Below, in pieces: positions 18,488 through 26,898 of a stretch of DNA of 49,055 bases. The notes under the pieces were generated by a model. It was not told the DNA's origin and did not search any database. It saw nothing but the letters and a program-made list of their open reading frames with translations. The position numbers and the translations under genes are program-made. This DNA is from Spirochaetales bacterium (GTDB taxonomy: Bacteria; Spirochaetota; Spirochaetia; SZUA-6; JAFGRV01): contig JAFGHO010000037.1 in the NCBI GenBank assembly GCA_016930085.1, positions 1 through 49,055 on the forward strand. Direction: 5' to 3'. Within the stretch, counting starts at the first letter, position 1; each line of letters opens with the position of its first letter.

Positions 18488-19657
18488 CTAATTTTTGATC
18501 GGGATGGCAATGGTAAAGGATGTTCCCTCGAACTCCTTGCTCGATACCGAAAGCACGCCCTCATGCGCGTCAATGATACTCTTGACGATACTCATGCCGA
18601 GCCCCGTGCCGCCAGTTTTTGAGAACGAGAAAAAGGGTTCGAATATTTTTTTGAGTACATCGTCGCTCATTCCTTCCCCCGTGTCGCTCACTTCGAAGTA
18701 GAGGTATGTATCTTTACTCGATATTTTTATGCAGAACTCGCCGCCGTTTGGCATCGCGTTGGCGGAATTGTTCGCAAGATTGAGAAAAACCCTGAGCATT
18801 CTTTCCCGGTCCATGAGAATGGAGTCTTTGAACTCGATATCCGCTTTGATTCTTATTTTCAGTGCGTTGAACTTGTCAGTGATCGAATCGATGAAATGAT
18901 TGATAAACTCTTCGATATTGACGATCGAGATGGTAAGCCGGATATCGCCTTTGGAAAAATCGAGGAGTTCACTTGCGAGCCGGTTGATTCTGTCCGCTTC
19001 CGAAATAATTTTTGCCACGTTCTTTTTTACCTTTTCTTGATCCTGTGGGTTCATCTGGATCATCTCCGCGTATCCCCGCAGGATGGAAAGGGGGTTTTTT
19101 ATATCATGGAGAATGAGGGATGAAAATTTTCCGAGCGCCGAAAGCCGTTCCGCCCGAAGTAATTCTTCCTGTGTTTCCTTGAGTTCTTTGTTTGTCCGCT
19201 CGAGTTCCTTGTTCTGCTCCCGCAGGTTTTCCACATAACTCTCATTGCTTTTTCGAACCATTGAAGTGATGCTTTTTAAAATGGAATGGGCGATTGAGGA
19301 GTTCTCCCTTATAATCTTCTGGAAATCCTTTCCGCTTATATAAAGGAGTTGCGTACGCGTTCCCGCGACGATGGTCGCACTCCGGGGTTTGTCGTCGATC
19401 AGCGCCATTTCACCGAAAAGGTGGCCCGGACCGTGGACCGCGAGCAATTCGGCTTTCGATGTATTGAAGTCTTTCCATACTTCGACCGCGCCGGAAATGA
19501 CAATATAAAACCGATTCGCTTTATCCCCTTCAATGAAGACGATATCTCCTGGTTCGAATATCTTTTTATGGCATACATTGATAATTTTTTTGATTTCATT
19601 GTCCGTGAGATCCTGAAAAAAATACGCTTTTTTTAAAAATTCAAAATATGTTCCCAT
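18488..19657 (-). CDS. Cyclic nucleotide-binding histidine kinase
   Basis: The start at 19657 is chosen over an upstream TTG because a GGAGG lies just before this ATG. The 389-residue protein has no membrane segment. A cyclic nucleotide-binding domain fills ~10-125 and keeps the phosphate-binding cassette (FGEMAL, then PRSA). A coiled coil (~135-170) leads to the dimerisation/phosphoacceptor domain with H184 (LHDIKNPLS). The ATPase domain has an N box (LANNSANAMP, ~294-303), a G1 box (DTGEGM, ~325) and a G2 box (GGTGLGMSI, ~349). It should autophosphorylate in response to cAMP, cGMP or a related ligand. No cognate response regulator adjoins it. Its upstream neighbour, transcribed divergently, also carries a cyclic nucleotide-binding domain. 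Confidence 0.9.
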   Translation of the reverse strand: MGTYFEFLKKAYFFQDLTDNEIKKIINVCHKKIFEPGDIVFIEGDKANRFYIVISGAVEVWKDFNTSKAELLAVHGPGHLFGEMALIDDKPRSATIVAGTRTQLLYISGKDFQKIIRENSSIAHSILKSITSMVRKSNESYVENLREQNKELERTNKELKETQEELLRAERLSALGKFSSLILHDIKNPLSILRGYAEMIQMNPQDQEKVKKNVAKIISEADRINRLASELLDFSKGDIRLTISIVNIEEFINHFIDSITDKFNALKIRIKADIEFKDSILMDRERMLRVFLNLANNSANAMPNGGEFCIKISSKDTYLYFEVSDTGEGMSDDVLKKIFEPFFSFSKTGGTGLGMSIVKSIIDAHEGVLSVSSKEFEGTSFTIAIPIKN

Positions 19658-20067
19658 AAGCCTCCACCCGCGTCGATAAAAAGATTCAACAGGCCGCCCG
19701 ACAGACTGTTTTCTGAAATCTTCCGCCGTCAATTAACTGTCACTTGACAAAAAACGCTGCCACCGGTTTCAAGAATTTCAATACGCTTTGCCGGCGGTCT
19801 GGTCGCCGTATTTTTTAACCGGAAGCGTTTTTATTACACATCGATTATGTCGATTTCCCCGGATTGTACAATCATGCGGCCGAAAATCCGTGAATTCCTT
19901 ATTAATATCGGATAAAGTGTGCCATTGCTTGAAAAAAAGAAGGGGCCGGCGGACCGGTTATATTTGTCGGGAGGCATTGCGTACAAAATAATCCGCTATA
20001 AAGACCAAAAGCCCCATTTTATATTGACGGATATATATCAATATATTATAGTTAAATCTGTTGGATT
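19658..20067. other. Divergent control region between two signalling genes
   Basis: 410 bp without a supportable gene. The right end holds the promoter of the gene at 20068. The left part must contain the histidine kinase promoter, but I see no convincing -35/-10 pair. No terminator or RNA gene is recognised. Confidence 0.4.
20024..20052 (+). promoter_or_regulatory. Promoter of the ATPase/cyclic-nucleotide-binding gene
   Basis: TTGACG (20024-20029), a 17-nt spacer and TATAGT (20047-20052). Transcription would start near 20059, giving a leader of under ten bases. Confidence 0.65.
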
Positions 20068-21354
20068 ATGAATACAATTGCGGTTTTAAATTCGGATGAA
20101 AGCCTGAATCATCGAATACTCACCTTTTGTGAAGAGCGGGGAAGCGGTTTCGAACCTGTTTTTTTACGCGATAAACCGCGATGTCTTGAATACCTCAATT
20201 ATGAATTACCGGAAATCAGTGTGTTCAATTTCATGGATAGATCCATCGATATATATGAGATTATCGATGAGGTCAAGGCGGATCCATGGCTTCATTATGG
20301 CGGCATTATCGGTATATATGAAGCGGAAAAAGAAAAAGAAGTCCATATCAAGGTCAAGGGGACGAATATCGTCAGTCTTATACAAAACACGAGATTCGAT
20401 TTCAGTTTCCCGAGGGTGCTTCGGATTCTCAAACAAAACCGCCAGATGCTGTTTCAACGGCATATTCAGAATCAGTTTCTCAAGAATATTTCCGGTTCAT
20501 TTATTATCGATAATGATCCCTTTGACGTGGTAACCTATTCCCACCTCATTTCAAATTACCTCTTCAATTCCAATTATATCAATCAGGAGAAAAAGGAGAG
20601 TCTGAATGTCGCCCTTACGGAACTGCTTATCAATGCGATCGAACACGGAAATTGCAAGATTTCGTTTCGCGAGAAAAGCGAATGGTTGAATGCGGGAAAA
20701 GATATTTTTGAACTTATACGGCAGAAGAACAGAGACCCCCAGATAAACAAAAAGAAGGTTTATTTCGAATACAAACTCACGCCGCAGGAATCTTCGTTTT
20801 ATATAAAAGATGAAGGGGATGGTTTTGACTGGAGGGAGAGAAAGAAGAAGATGGAATCTTCCGATCCCCTTGAACTCCATGGGCGGGGAATCATGATGGC
20901 TGAGATTTATATTAATGAACTCATCTATAATGAAAAAGGTAATGAAGTGAGATTCAAGCTTGCTCATCAACCGCTTGCAAGCAATGTATTGCCTCATGCA
21001 TTTACAGAGGAAGAAGAAATTGTGTTTCAGCATGGCGATATCGTCTTCCAGGAAGGTGAGGAATCCAATTTTCTCTATTATATAGTGGCCGGTAAACTGA
21101 ATATTATCGCGAACGGAAAGGTTATATCATACCTGACGCCTGATGATATCTTTCTGGGAGAAATGTCGTTTCTTCTCAACAACAGGCGTTCGGCGAGTGT
21201 AAGATCCGAAGGGAAAAGTGTGCTGTTAAAAATATCGAAAGAAGCCTTTCTCAATGCAATAAAGAAGAACCCCCACTACGGTATTTTTCTCGCCAGGCTT
21301 CTTGCACAACGGATAAACCGGCTGAATCAACAATCCTCGAGAATAATATCCTGA
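20068..21354 (+). CDS. Pseudo-receiver, anti-sigma-type ATPase and cyclic nucleotide-binding protein
   Basis: 428 residues, three parts. Residues 1-125 resemble a response-regulator receiver fold, but the expected phosphoacceptor position is Asn54 (SVFNFMD), so phosphorylation is unlikely. Residues ~145-305 form a GHKL ATPase of the RsbW/SpoIIAB serine kinase type (HATPase_c_2): TELLINAIEHGN (N189), KDEGDGFDW (D248) and HGRGIMMAEI. Residues ~312-420 are a cyclic nucleotide-binding domain with LGEMSFLL and RRSASV. The arrangement suggests a partner-switching kinase or anti-sigma factor gated by cyclic nucleotide. No STAS antagonist or sigma factor gene adjoins it. It is divergent from a histidine kinase with the same ligand-binding domain, suggesting a shared second messenger. 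No strong Shine-Dalgarno sequence is present. Confidence 0.8.
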   Translation: MNTIAVLNSDESLNHRILTFCEERGSGFEPVFLRDKPRCLEYLNYELPEISVFNFMDRSIDIYEIIDEVKADPWLHYGGIIGIYEAEKEKEVHIKVKGTNIVSLIQNTRFDFSFPRVLRILKQNRQMLFQRHIQNQFLKNISGSFIIDNDPFDVVTYSHLISNYLFNSNYINQEKKESLNVALTELLINAIEHGNCKISFREKSEWLNAGKDIFELIRQKNRDPQINKKKVYFEYKLTPQESSFYIKDEGDGFDWRERKKKMESSDPLELHGRGIMMAEIYINELIYNEKGNEVRFKLAHQPLASNVLPHAFTEEEEIVFQHGDIVFQEGEESNFLYYIVAGKLNIIANGKVISYLTPDDIFLGEMSFLLNNRRSASVRSEGKSVLLKISKEAFLNAIKKNPHYGIFLARLLAQRINRLNQQSSRIIS

Positions 21355-21398
21355 AGTGATATTTCTTTGAGGATGTCGTCTCCGAACATTACCTCCTC

Positions 21399-21422
21399 AG
21401 GGACACTGTCCTTCAGTTTTTT
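21399..21422 (+). terminator. Possible rho-independent terminator
   Basis: AGGGAC (21399-21404), loop ACT, GTCCTT (21408-21413) with one G-T pair, then CAG and six T (21417-21422). The stem is short and the T-run is separated by three bases. Confidence 0.4.
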
Positions 21423-21492
21423 GCTGACAGCAAAATAAAAAAATCACACGGGATATGCCTGAAATATTGCCCGATAGAAAAGAGGTGACCAC

Positions 21493-22038
21493 ATGGCGGA
21501 TCGAGAACGAATAAAAAGTGAAGGCCTCTCACTTCTTGCCAGTATTGGAAATACACTTGAAAAAGTCGACTGGAATCTGTTTATCATGCTTGCCAATATG
21601 TTGTCTCGTGTAAAACATACCTTTGTTACCGGAGCGGGAAGAAGCGGTCTGGTGGCGAGAAGTTTTGGGATGAGACTGATGCATGCCGGTCTTACCGCGT
21701 TTATTCCGGGTGAAACGATGACACCCGCGGCCGATAAAGGGGATCTTCTTGTCGCGATAAGCTGTACGGGAAAAACGGGGTATACCGACTATATCACCAG
21801 GAGGGCAAAAGAATTGGGAGCGAAGGTGGTGCTTATCACCGCCTCGAATGATTCTCCGTTGTCCATGGTGGCGGATAAAGTGATACCAATCCCCGTCGAT
21901 GAAGCGGATATTGTCCTCCGGGCGGCTATTTTCGAACATACGGTGAGTCTTTGCCTCGATGCCCTTTTTAATGTTCTGTCACGGAAATTAAAACTGGATC
22001 TCGATGCTTTTCGAAAACGGCACGCGAACCTGGAGTGA
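21493..22038 (+). CDS. hxlB: SIS-domain protein, probable 6-phospho-3-hexuloisomerase
   Basis: 181 residues, the typical length for 6-phospho-3-hexuloisomerase (PHI), which interconverts 3-hexulose 6-phosphate and fructose 6-phosphate in the ribulose monophosphate pathway. The SIS fold is clear: GAGRSGLVARSFGMRLMH (~47-64), AISCTGKTGYT (~92-102; other PHI proteins usually have SGSGET here) and a C-terminal helix. The partner hexulose-6-phosphate synthase is not adjacent, so it may act in ribulose 5-phosphate or formaldehyde metabolism from elsewhere, or handle another sugar phosphate. A GAGGTGA ribosome-binding site lies at good spacing before the ATG. The gene appears monocistronic. Confidence 0.75.
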   Translation: MADRERIKSEGLSLLASIGNTLEKVDWNLFIMLANMLSRVKHTFVTGAGRSGLVARSFGMRLMHAGLTAFIPGETMTPAADKGDLLVAISCTGKTGYTDYITRRAKELGAKVVLITASNDSPLSMVADKVIPIPVDEADIVLRAAIFEHTVSLCLDALFNVLSRKLKLDLDAFRKRHANLE

Positions 22039-22095
22039 TAGAGTGTTGGTATTGTCTGCCTCGTGTCTTCCCGGGCAGTTCGGTGAGACAAAACG

Positions 22096-22124
22096 TTGAC
22101 ATCGTTTTTATATATCGCTATACT
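22096..22124 (+). promoter_or_regulatory. Strong sigma70-type promoter of the methyltransferase gene
   Basis: Perfect TTGACA (22096-22101), a 17-nt spacer and TATACT (22119-22124). Transcription should start near 22131. Confidence 0.75.
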
Positions 22125-22125
22125 T

Positions 22126-22230
22126 GCCGTATGAGATGAAGATACGGCCAAATGGAGAATACGGCAGTTGCTCTTTTTCCCTTGTCCGGCCGGACGGTCA
22201 AAGCCCGGGGAAGAGAAAATAAACCCCGGG
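22126..22230 (+). promoter_or_regulatory. Three dyads in the methyltransferase promoter/leader
   Basis: GCCGTAT (22126-22132) and ATACGGC (22142-22148) form a dyad across the predicted transcription start, an operator-like position. GTCCGGCCGGAC (22184-22195) is a perfect 12-bp palindrome. CCCGGGG (22204-22210) pairs with CCCCGGG (22224-22230) close to the ribosome entry region. They could be protein-binding sites or RNA hairpins. Confidence 0.5.
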
Positions 22231-22274
22231 TGGATATGAGTGATAGATAAAAGAAAGTGAGTTATTGAGCAAAA

Positions 22275-23411
22275 ATGGAGAATCATGATATTTTATCGTG
22301 TCATTCCTGCGGTGTGGATGTTGATCACTCCGGACATTTGTGTGATGAATGTTCGAAGACGGTTCATGGAATGGTGAATGAAAAAAAGAAAACCCGGAAG
22401 CACGGTATCAATGGCACCACGGAAGAAGGTACCGCGATATGGGTAGTAAGCTATCTTCTTGTCGGTATCATCGGGGGATTGATCGGATATATTTCTTTTG
22501 GGGCGATTCATCCGGCGGTCGCCCAGACGGCCCCCCCGGTTCCGCTTGAAGAATCGTTCGAGTGGGAGGAATATGCCGGAAAACAGGACAAAGAAGAGGA
22601 TATCCCGTCTATTGATATATTCCAGCGTACCGACCATCCTCCTATGGAAAATAAGGAGGAATACGTACAATGGATGCTTCAACATACGAATGAAAAAGAG
22701 AAATTCATTTCCTGGCGATGGGATTGTCTGCAGGATCTTTTATCCTGGCACAGTATTACGGATCCACGGGTTAAAGAAGCTTTTTTGAGAACTCCACGTG
22801 AAAATTTTATCCGCCAGCGGAATATACACAGAGCCTACGAGCATGCCTATATGCCGATAGGGTATGGAGCGACAATCACGGATCCGTGGATCGTTTCCGT
22901 GATGACACAGGCGATCAATCCGTTGCCCCAGCATAAAGTCCTTGAAATCGGTACCGGTTCCGGTTATCAGTCCGCATTACTTTCCGAGCTTTCCAACTAT
23001 ATTTATACGATAGAAATTATCGAAGAGCTGGCTATGGAAACGGACGAACTTTATAAAAAATATGAAAGTGAATATCCCAATTACACAAATATACATCGAT
23101 TGCATGGCGACGGTTATTACGGATGGCCGCAAAAGGGAAATTTTGACAGGATTATCGTTACCTGTTCAATCGATCATATTCCGCCCCCTCTGCTGCATCA
23201 GCTTGAAATAGGAGGTATCATGGTAATCCCGGTCGGACCGCCGTCGGGCCAGAAGCTTCTTAAAATTACCAAACAGCAGGTCGGTGACCAGATTTATTTC
23301 GATCGAGAAAACCTTCTTCCCAGAACGGTTCATTTCATCTTTTTCAGGGATGAGTCTGGGAAGCGTTATTCAACCGGTGAGGATGAAGAAGAACCGGAAG
23401 CGCAGGAATAA
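22275..23411 (+). CDS. Membrane-anchored protein-L-isoaspartate O-methyltransferase with zinc ribbon
   Basis: 378 residues, much longer than the usual ~210 for this family. Residues 9-30 hold a zinc-ribbon pattern (CHSCG and CDEC). One transmembrane helix lies at ~53-75 (WVVSYLLVGIIGGLIGYI), followed by a ~60-residue acidic linker. Residues ~150-360 match PCMT: RENFIR, YGATITDPWIVSVM, the SAM-binding LEIGTGSGYQSALLSEL (~216-232), HGDGYYGWP, FDRIIVTCSIDHIPPPLL, GGIMVIPVGP. PCMT methylates isoaspartyl residues to start repair of aged proteins. Membrane tethering and the zinc ribbon are unusual and could aim the enzyme at membrane or exported proteins; the predicted topology would put the catalytic domain outside the cytoplasm, or the helix may be inverted. 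The tail is acidic. Confidence 0.85.
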   Translation: MENHDILSCHSCGVDVDHSGHLCDECSKTVHGMVNEKKKTRKHGINGTTEEGTAIWVVSYLLVGIIGGLIGYISFGAIHPAVAQTAPPVPLEESFEWEEYAGKQDKEEDIPSIDIFQRTDHPPMENKEEYVQWMLQHTNEKEKFISWRWDCLQDLLSWHSITDPRVKEAFLRTPRENFIRQRNIHRAYEHAYMPIGYGATITDPWIVSVMTQAINPLPQHKVLEIGTGSGYQSALLSELSNYIYTIEIIEELAMETDELYKKYESEYPNYTNIHRLHGDGYYGWPQKGNFDRIIVTCSIDHIPPPLLHQLEIGGIMVIPVGPPSGQKLLKITKQQVGDQIYFDRENLLPRTVHFIFFRDESGKRYSTGEDEEEPEAQE

Positions 23412-23604
23412 GACGCATATAAAAAAGAAGGCCCGCCGGATTTTCTCAAATAATGAATAAATCTGACAGGCCGTCGCACCCTCATTTAATCTACTGATAA
23501 TATACTGACTTTTTCCTAAAACGGCGAGCTTTTTTTTAAAAAACTTCCGGTTTGATATTTTTTTCAGGCCGAATACATATGCCTTTTCCTCGAAGAAAGG
23601 ATCC

Positions 23605-24198
23605 TCACTCCTTGACGGCTTCTTTTTCTTTTTTCTTTGTCAATTCCTTTATCGCCTGAAAAGAGAGGGCAAGTTCGCTGTCCTCCGGATGTTCTTCGAC
23701 AAAATTTTCGACAATTAACATTGTCATTGTTGAGAATTCCCTGTTTGCAGAAAGATATTTTTGAATATAGGGGGCCATTTCCAGCGGCGGATGCTCTCCC
23801 CATTCAGGATGTTTCTCCGTCACTCCGGCAATTTGCGGCATGAGCCGTTCAAACTTTTCCGCCAGTTCCCAATTCGCGGCCGTCATCGCTTCCGGCGTTT
23901 CTGCATTTGTAATTTTACCTTTATACCGTTCGAGTGCGTCGATGATATCAAGAAGAACCCGTTTTTCATATGCGAACACCTCATCATCATTGATAGCCGC
24001 CCGGCTGCCGTCTTTTTTTCCCGTACAGGAGCCGGCTGCCGATAGAATAATGACCGCAGATAATATAATAGAAAGACGTCTTGCGAATCCCGATCCGGAG
24101 CAACAGTCCCGGATCGAGGCGGATCCGCGGCCGTAGGGCCGGAAGTCCGTTTTCGATGTTTTAATGGTAAACGAAAAGCCCGCTTTAAAAAAGAACAT
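23605..24198 (-). CDS. Small lipoprotein of unknown function with N-terminal extension
   Basis: 197 residues. A lipoprotein signal (RRLSIILSAVIILSAAGS, then Cys58) is clear, followed by a mostly helical, charged domain. The odd feature is a ~40-residue extension before the signal peptide. The extension start is nevertheless well supported, by an AAGGAG at ideal spacing before the ATG at 24198, and no closer ATG exists. A downstream alternative start codon or an old frameshift could also explain it. The gene follows the lipoprotein at 24237-25337 by 38 bp on the same strand, so both may be in one operon. I do not recognise the family. Confidence 0.6.
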   Translation of the reverse strand: MFFFKAGFSFTIKTSKTDFRPYGRGSASIRDCCSGSGFARRLSIILSAVIILSAAGSCTGKKDGSRAAINDDEVFAYEKRVLLDIIDALERYKGKITNAETPEAMTAANWELAEKFERLMPQIAGVTEKHPEWGEHPPLEMAPYIQKYLSANREFSTMTMLIVENFVEEHPEDSELALSFQAIKELTKKKEKEAVKE

Positions 24199-24236
24199 AA
24201 CAGACTCCTTTTTAGAAAATCGATGTGATGACAGGC

Positions 24237-25337
24237 CTATAGCCGGTTTACGTTTTTAATGACAAGAAGGCCCGCTGCACCAACCTTGATGAATTGTGTT
24301 TCTTCCCACGATGCAAAGATGGTGCCGTTATTGATAAAAAAACCCGTATAGAAAAATCCTTCCGGAAGATCCGGGAGACGTTGTTTATGTTTCAAACCCG
24401 ATCGCTTGTCGACGGAGAGGAGATGTCCGTCCGGAAGCAAAGCGAAAATCTTTTGTTCATCGCTGAACATATGGATGGTGATAAGTTCGAACAGCCTGCT
24501 TTTTATCGATATCGGCGCTTCATGGACAAGACGCCGGATGAGGTTGGTCTGTTTGGATTTGACGAGAAAATGAAATGTCGTCACCCCGGGATCATAGCCG
24601 CTTTTATCGATACAGTACCGGCACAATGTTTTCATGTTCTCTTCAACGCCGGCTTCATCGAACCGGACAAAATGATAGGCTTCACGAAAATCATCCCTGG
24701 TAATTTTGGTCTCTTTTTTTTCATTCAGATCGTATATCGAATAATCGAATTCCGATTGGGTTTCCGACGATAGTTTCCATTCACAGTAATAGCGGTATGT
24801 GTCCGCCGGCAGGAAGGTGACGAGTTCCCATCCCGATTTTTCAATCTGTGTCGGCGACAGAACCGGCTGGATATGACATATGTTCTCCCCCGGAATGAGT
24901 TTGATCAAATTCTCGTTTCGTGTCGTAATTGATGCAATGTCAAAAGGGAAAAGCGTCGTATTAAAATAAAGATGGCAAAGAAGCGCTTCTTTTACCGGGA
25001 TGAGGGAAGTCATGGTTTTATATTTGAAGGTTTCCTCATTGTACAGCGGTGTAGAAACATAGCGGGGATTACCGCTTTCACTCAGCGCGACAAGTCCGTA
25101 CCCGTTGACGGTAAAAAAAAGCCTTCCGTTAAAAATACTGAAATCGGTGATTCGTTCCTGTATCGTCCACGGCAGGAACGTCCGGTCGTCTGTCGCCTGA
25201 GGAAAACGAATCGCCGTCAGTGTCCCTTTACGGAGCCGATACCATCGTGAATCATCATTCATTCTCCCCTTATTGTCCTGAATAATACATGAAAGGATTA
25301 ATGGAAGAAGAAGTAAAGCGAGTATTCGATTTTTCAT
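24237..25337 (-). CDS. Lipoprotein of unknown function, possible beta-propeller
   Basis: 366 residues. A short signal peptide ends in LILSC (Cys17), a standard lipobox, so the product should be exported and lipidated. The rest is beta-strand-rich with irregular repeats such as FNGRLFFTVNGYGLVALSE and DEQKIFALLPDGHLLSVDK, reminiscent of propeller blades, but no clear family motif or active site is visible. No strong Shine-Dalgarno sequence precedes the ATG. It is transcribed toward the small lipoprotein at 23605 and away from dyad sequences near the phosphofructokinase gene. Confidence 0.65.
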   Translation of the reverse strand: MKNRILALLLLPLILSCIIQDNKGRMNDDSRWYRLRKGTLTAIRFPQATDDRTFLPWTIQERITDFSIFNGRLFFTVNGYGLVALSESGNPRYVSTPLYNEETFKYKTMTSLIPVKEALLCHLYFNTTLFPFDIASITTRNENLIKLIPGENICHIQPVLSPTQIEKSGWELVTFLPADTYRYYCEWKLSSETQSEFDYSIYDLNEKKETKITRDDFREAYHFVRFDEAGVEENMKTLCRYCIDKSGYDPGVTTFHFLVKSKQTNLIRRLVHEAPISIKSRLFELITIHMFSDEQKIFALLPDGHLLSVDKRSGLKHKQRLPDLPEGFFYTGFFINNGTIFASWEETQFIKVGAAGLLVIKNVNRL

Positions 25338-25422
25338 TCACGTACCGCGGTCTTTCCTCGATATAACTACATACATATCATTCACCGTTGCTTTCTGCGA
25401 TGACGATGATTCGAAAAGGCAC

Positions 25423-25442
25423 ATTCCGCATGGCCGCGGAAT
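25423..25442 (-). terminator. Hairpin downstream of the phosphofructokinase gene
   Basis: ATTCCGC (25423-25429) and GCGGAAT (25436-25442) form a perfect 7-bp stem with a 6-nt loop. On the minus strand it is followed by GTGCC and four T, so termination after the phosphofructokinase gene is possible but weakly supported. Confidence 0.35.
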
Positions 25443-25461
25443 CTCCCGATACCCCATATGA

Positions 25462-26676
25462 TTACATATGTCTGTCAATCCTGCCGCTGCATTCCTTGAA
25501 AGCCGGTGAATACGTTACGGGCTTTCTTCCGAAACAGACATCGAGCTGCTCGTAGAACGCAATTGTCGAGAGATTTACCGTCCGCTGTACGATCGCCTCT
25601 TTTGTCGGCATATACCGGATCTCTCCCTCATGAACATTGACGACGGTCACACCGGTAATATCATTGAGCAGAAGCAGCACCGCAGCCGCGCCCGCTTCCA
25701 TTCCGAAATTGACGTCAAACGACGATGTACTTCCCGATCTGATAAGATGTCCAGGACGAACATCCCTGATCTCCGGTGTCTCATAAATACCCTTCACGAA
25801 CATTCCCTGTTGTTTCATGAATTCGGGAATGTCGGGGTCGGCCTTGATCATTTTGGTCAACGTGTCCCTTACATATTTTCCCGCGCCGGCGAGTTTTTTG
25901 TGTCCGAATGAATCCAGACCTGCCGATTCATCGACAATATCCGACCCGCTCGCGTCTTTCAGCCCCTCGGCGACAACGATCGAGTAGGTTCCCGCCTTGA
26001 CATCGCTTGCGGTAATCCGCTGCATGAAATGCTTTTTCATGTGCTGGTAGACGACCGTGAAATCGGTCGGAATTTCCGGGATGAGGATACAGTCCGCATC
26101 GGCGCCGATACCGCCCCTGAATGCGGTGTGTCCCGCATAACGGCCGAAAACTTCTATGACCATGATTCTGTTATGGGTTTGCCCCGTCGTTTTAAGATCG
26201 GAGACAAACCTTGAAATTTTATTGATCGCCGAATCCGCCCCGACGGAATAGGTTTGAAGATCAAGATCCATGGTTTTCGGGGCGTGGACACATGGAATGC
26301 CTTGCTGTGCGAGATCGACAACGACGCTTCCCGTATCGTCTCCGCCGGATATGATAAGGCCGTCGATAGAGAACTTAGCAAGACCCTTTTTGATTCTCTC
26401 GTATTTATCCGGGTCTGTAATTTTGGATATTTTTACACGTGAATGTCCCGCTTCCGAACCTGCGATGGCCGACGAAACGGCATCCACCCGCTTTTCCTGA
26501 AGTAATACCAGTTTCTCCATATCAACTAGATTATAAAGCCCCGCGTACCCGTTTGGAATGATGTAGGCGTTGATCCCTTTGGAAATCGCCGTTTTGGCGG
26601 CACCCTTGACAACGGCATTGAGTCCGCCGCAATCTCCCCCGCTGGTTATAATCCCGATATTCTTTACAGATGCCAT
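25462..26676 (-). CDS. pfp: 6-phosphofructokinase, probably pyrophosphate-dependent
   Basis: 404 residues. It catalyses phosphorylation of fructose 6-phosphate to fructose 1,6-bisphosphate in glycolysis. The nucleotide region reads GGDDTGS, with Asp at 114 where ATP-dependent enzymes have Gly, and the substrate loop begins PKT with Lys134. This Asp/Lys pair is the established signature of PPi-dependent enzymes, which work reversibly. The catalytic aspartate D137 is kept, but the loop reads TMDLD rather than the usual TIDND, and the MGR motif is FGR (EVFGRYAGH). The N-terminal loop is GGDCGGLN instead of GGDCPGLN. AAGGAG precedes the ATG. It has its own strong promoter. Confidence 0.85.
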   Translation of the reverse strand: MASVKNIGIITSGGDCGGLNAVVKGAAKTAISKGINAYIIPNGYAGLYNLVDMEKLVLLQEKRVDAVSSAIAGSEAGHSRVKISKITDPDKYERIKKGLAKFSIDGLIISGGDDTGSVVVDLAQQGIPCVHAPKTMDLDLQTYSVGADSAINKISRFVSDLKTTGQTHNRIMVIEVFGRYAGHTAFRGGIGADADCILIPEIPTDFTVVYQHMKKHFMQRITASDVKAGTYSIVVAEGLKDASGSDIVDESAGLDSFGHKKLAGAGKYVRDTLTKMIKADPDIPEFMKQQGMFVKGIYETPEIRDVRPGHLIRSGSTSSFDVNFGMEAGAAAVLLLLNDITGVTVVNVHEGEIRYMPTKEAIVQRTVNLSTIAFYEQLDVCFGRKPVTYSPAFKECSGRIDRHM

Positions 26677-26725
26677 GACACAATCTCCTTCTTTGACACG
26701 AAATGTTGTTCATTCAATGGTGGAT

Positions 26726-26753
26726 AGTATACGGAAAAGGCGGTCTCTGTCAA
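26726..26753 (-). promoter_or_regulatory. Sigma70-type promoter of pfp
   Basis: On the minus strand: TTGACA (26748-26753), a 16-nt spacer and TATACT (26726-26731). Confidence 0.7.
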
Positions 26754-26898
26754 GTAAACCGCTGCTTCCGGCGGGGAGGAAAGGTACAAAGAATACGGTG
26801 CCCCTTGTCGCTTTCAGATGATAGACCGCAGGCGGACGCCGTCTCATGCGTTTGCAGTGCTGCTGAAACGGGGAAAATATCGGGAATATCGAATGATT

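Noticed and set aside
22152..22250. Possible 32-codon leader peptide before the methyltransferase gene
   Set aside because: The frame has no ribosome-binding site and no codon run suggesting attenuation; it may be chance in a structured leader.
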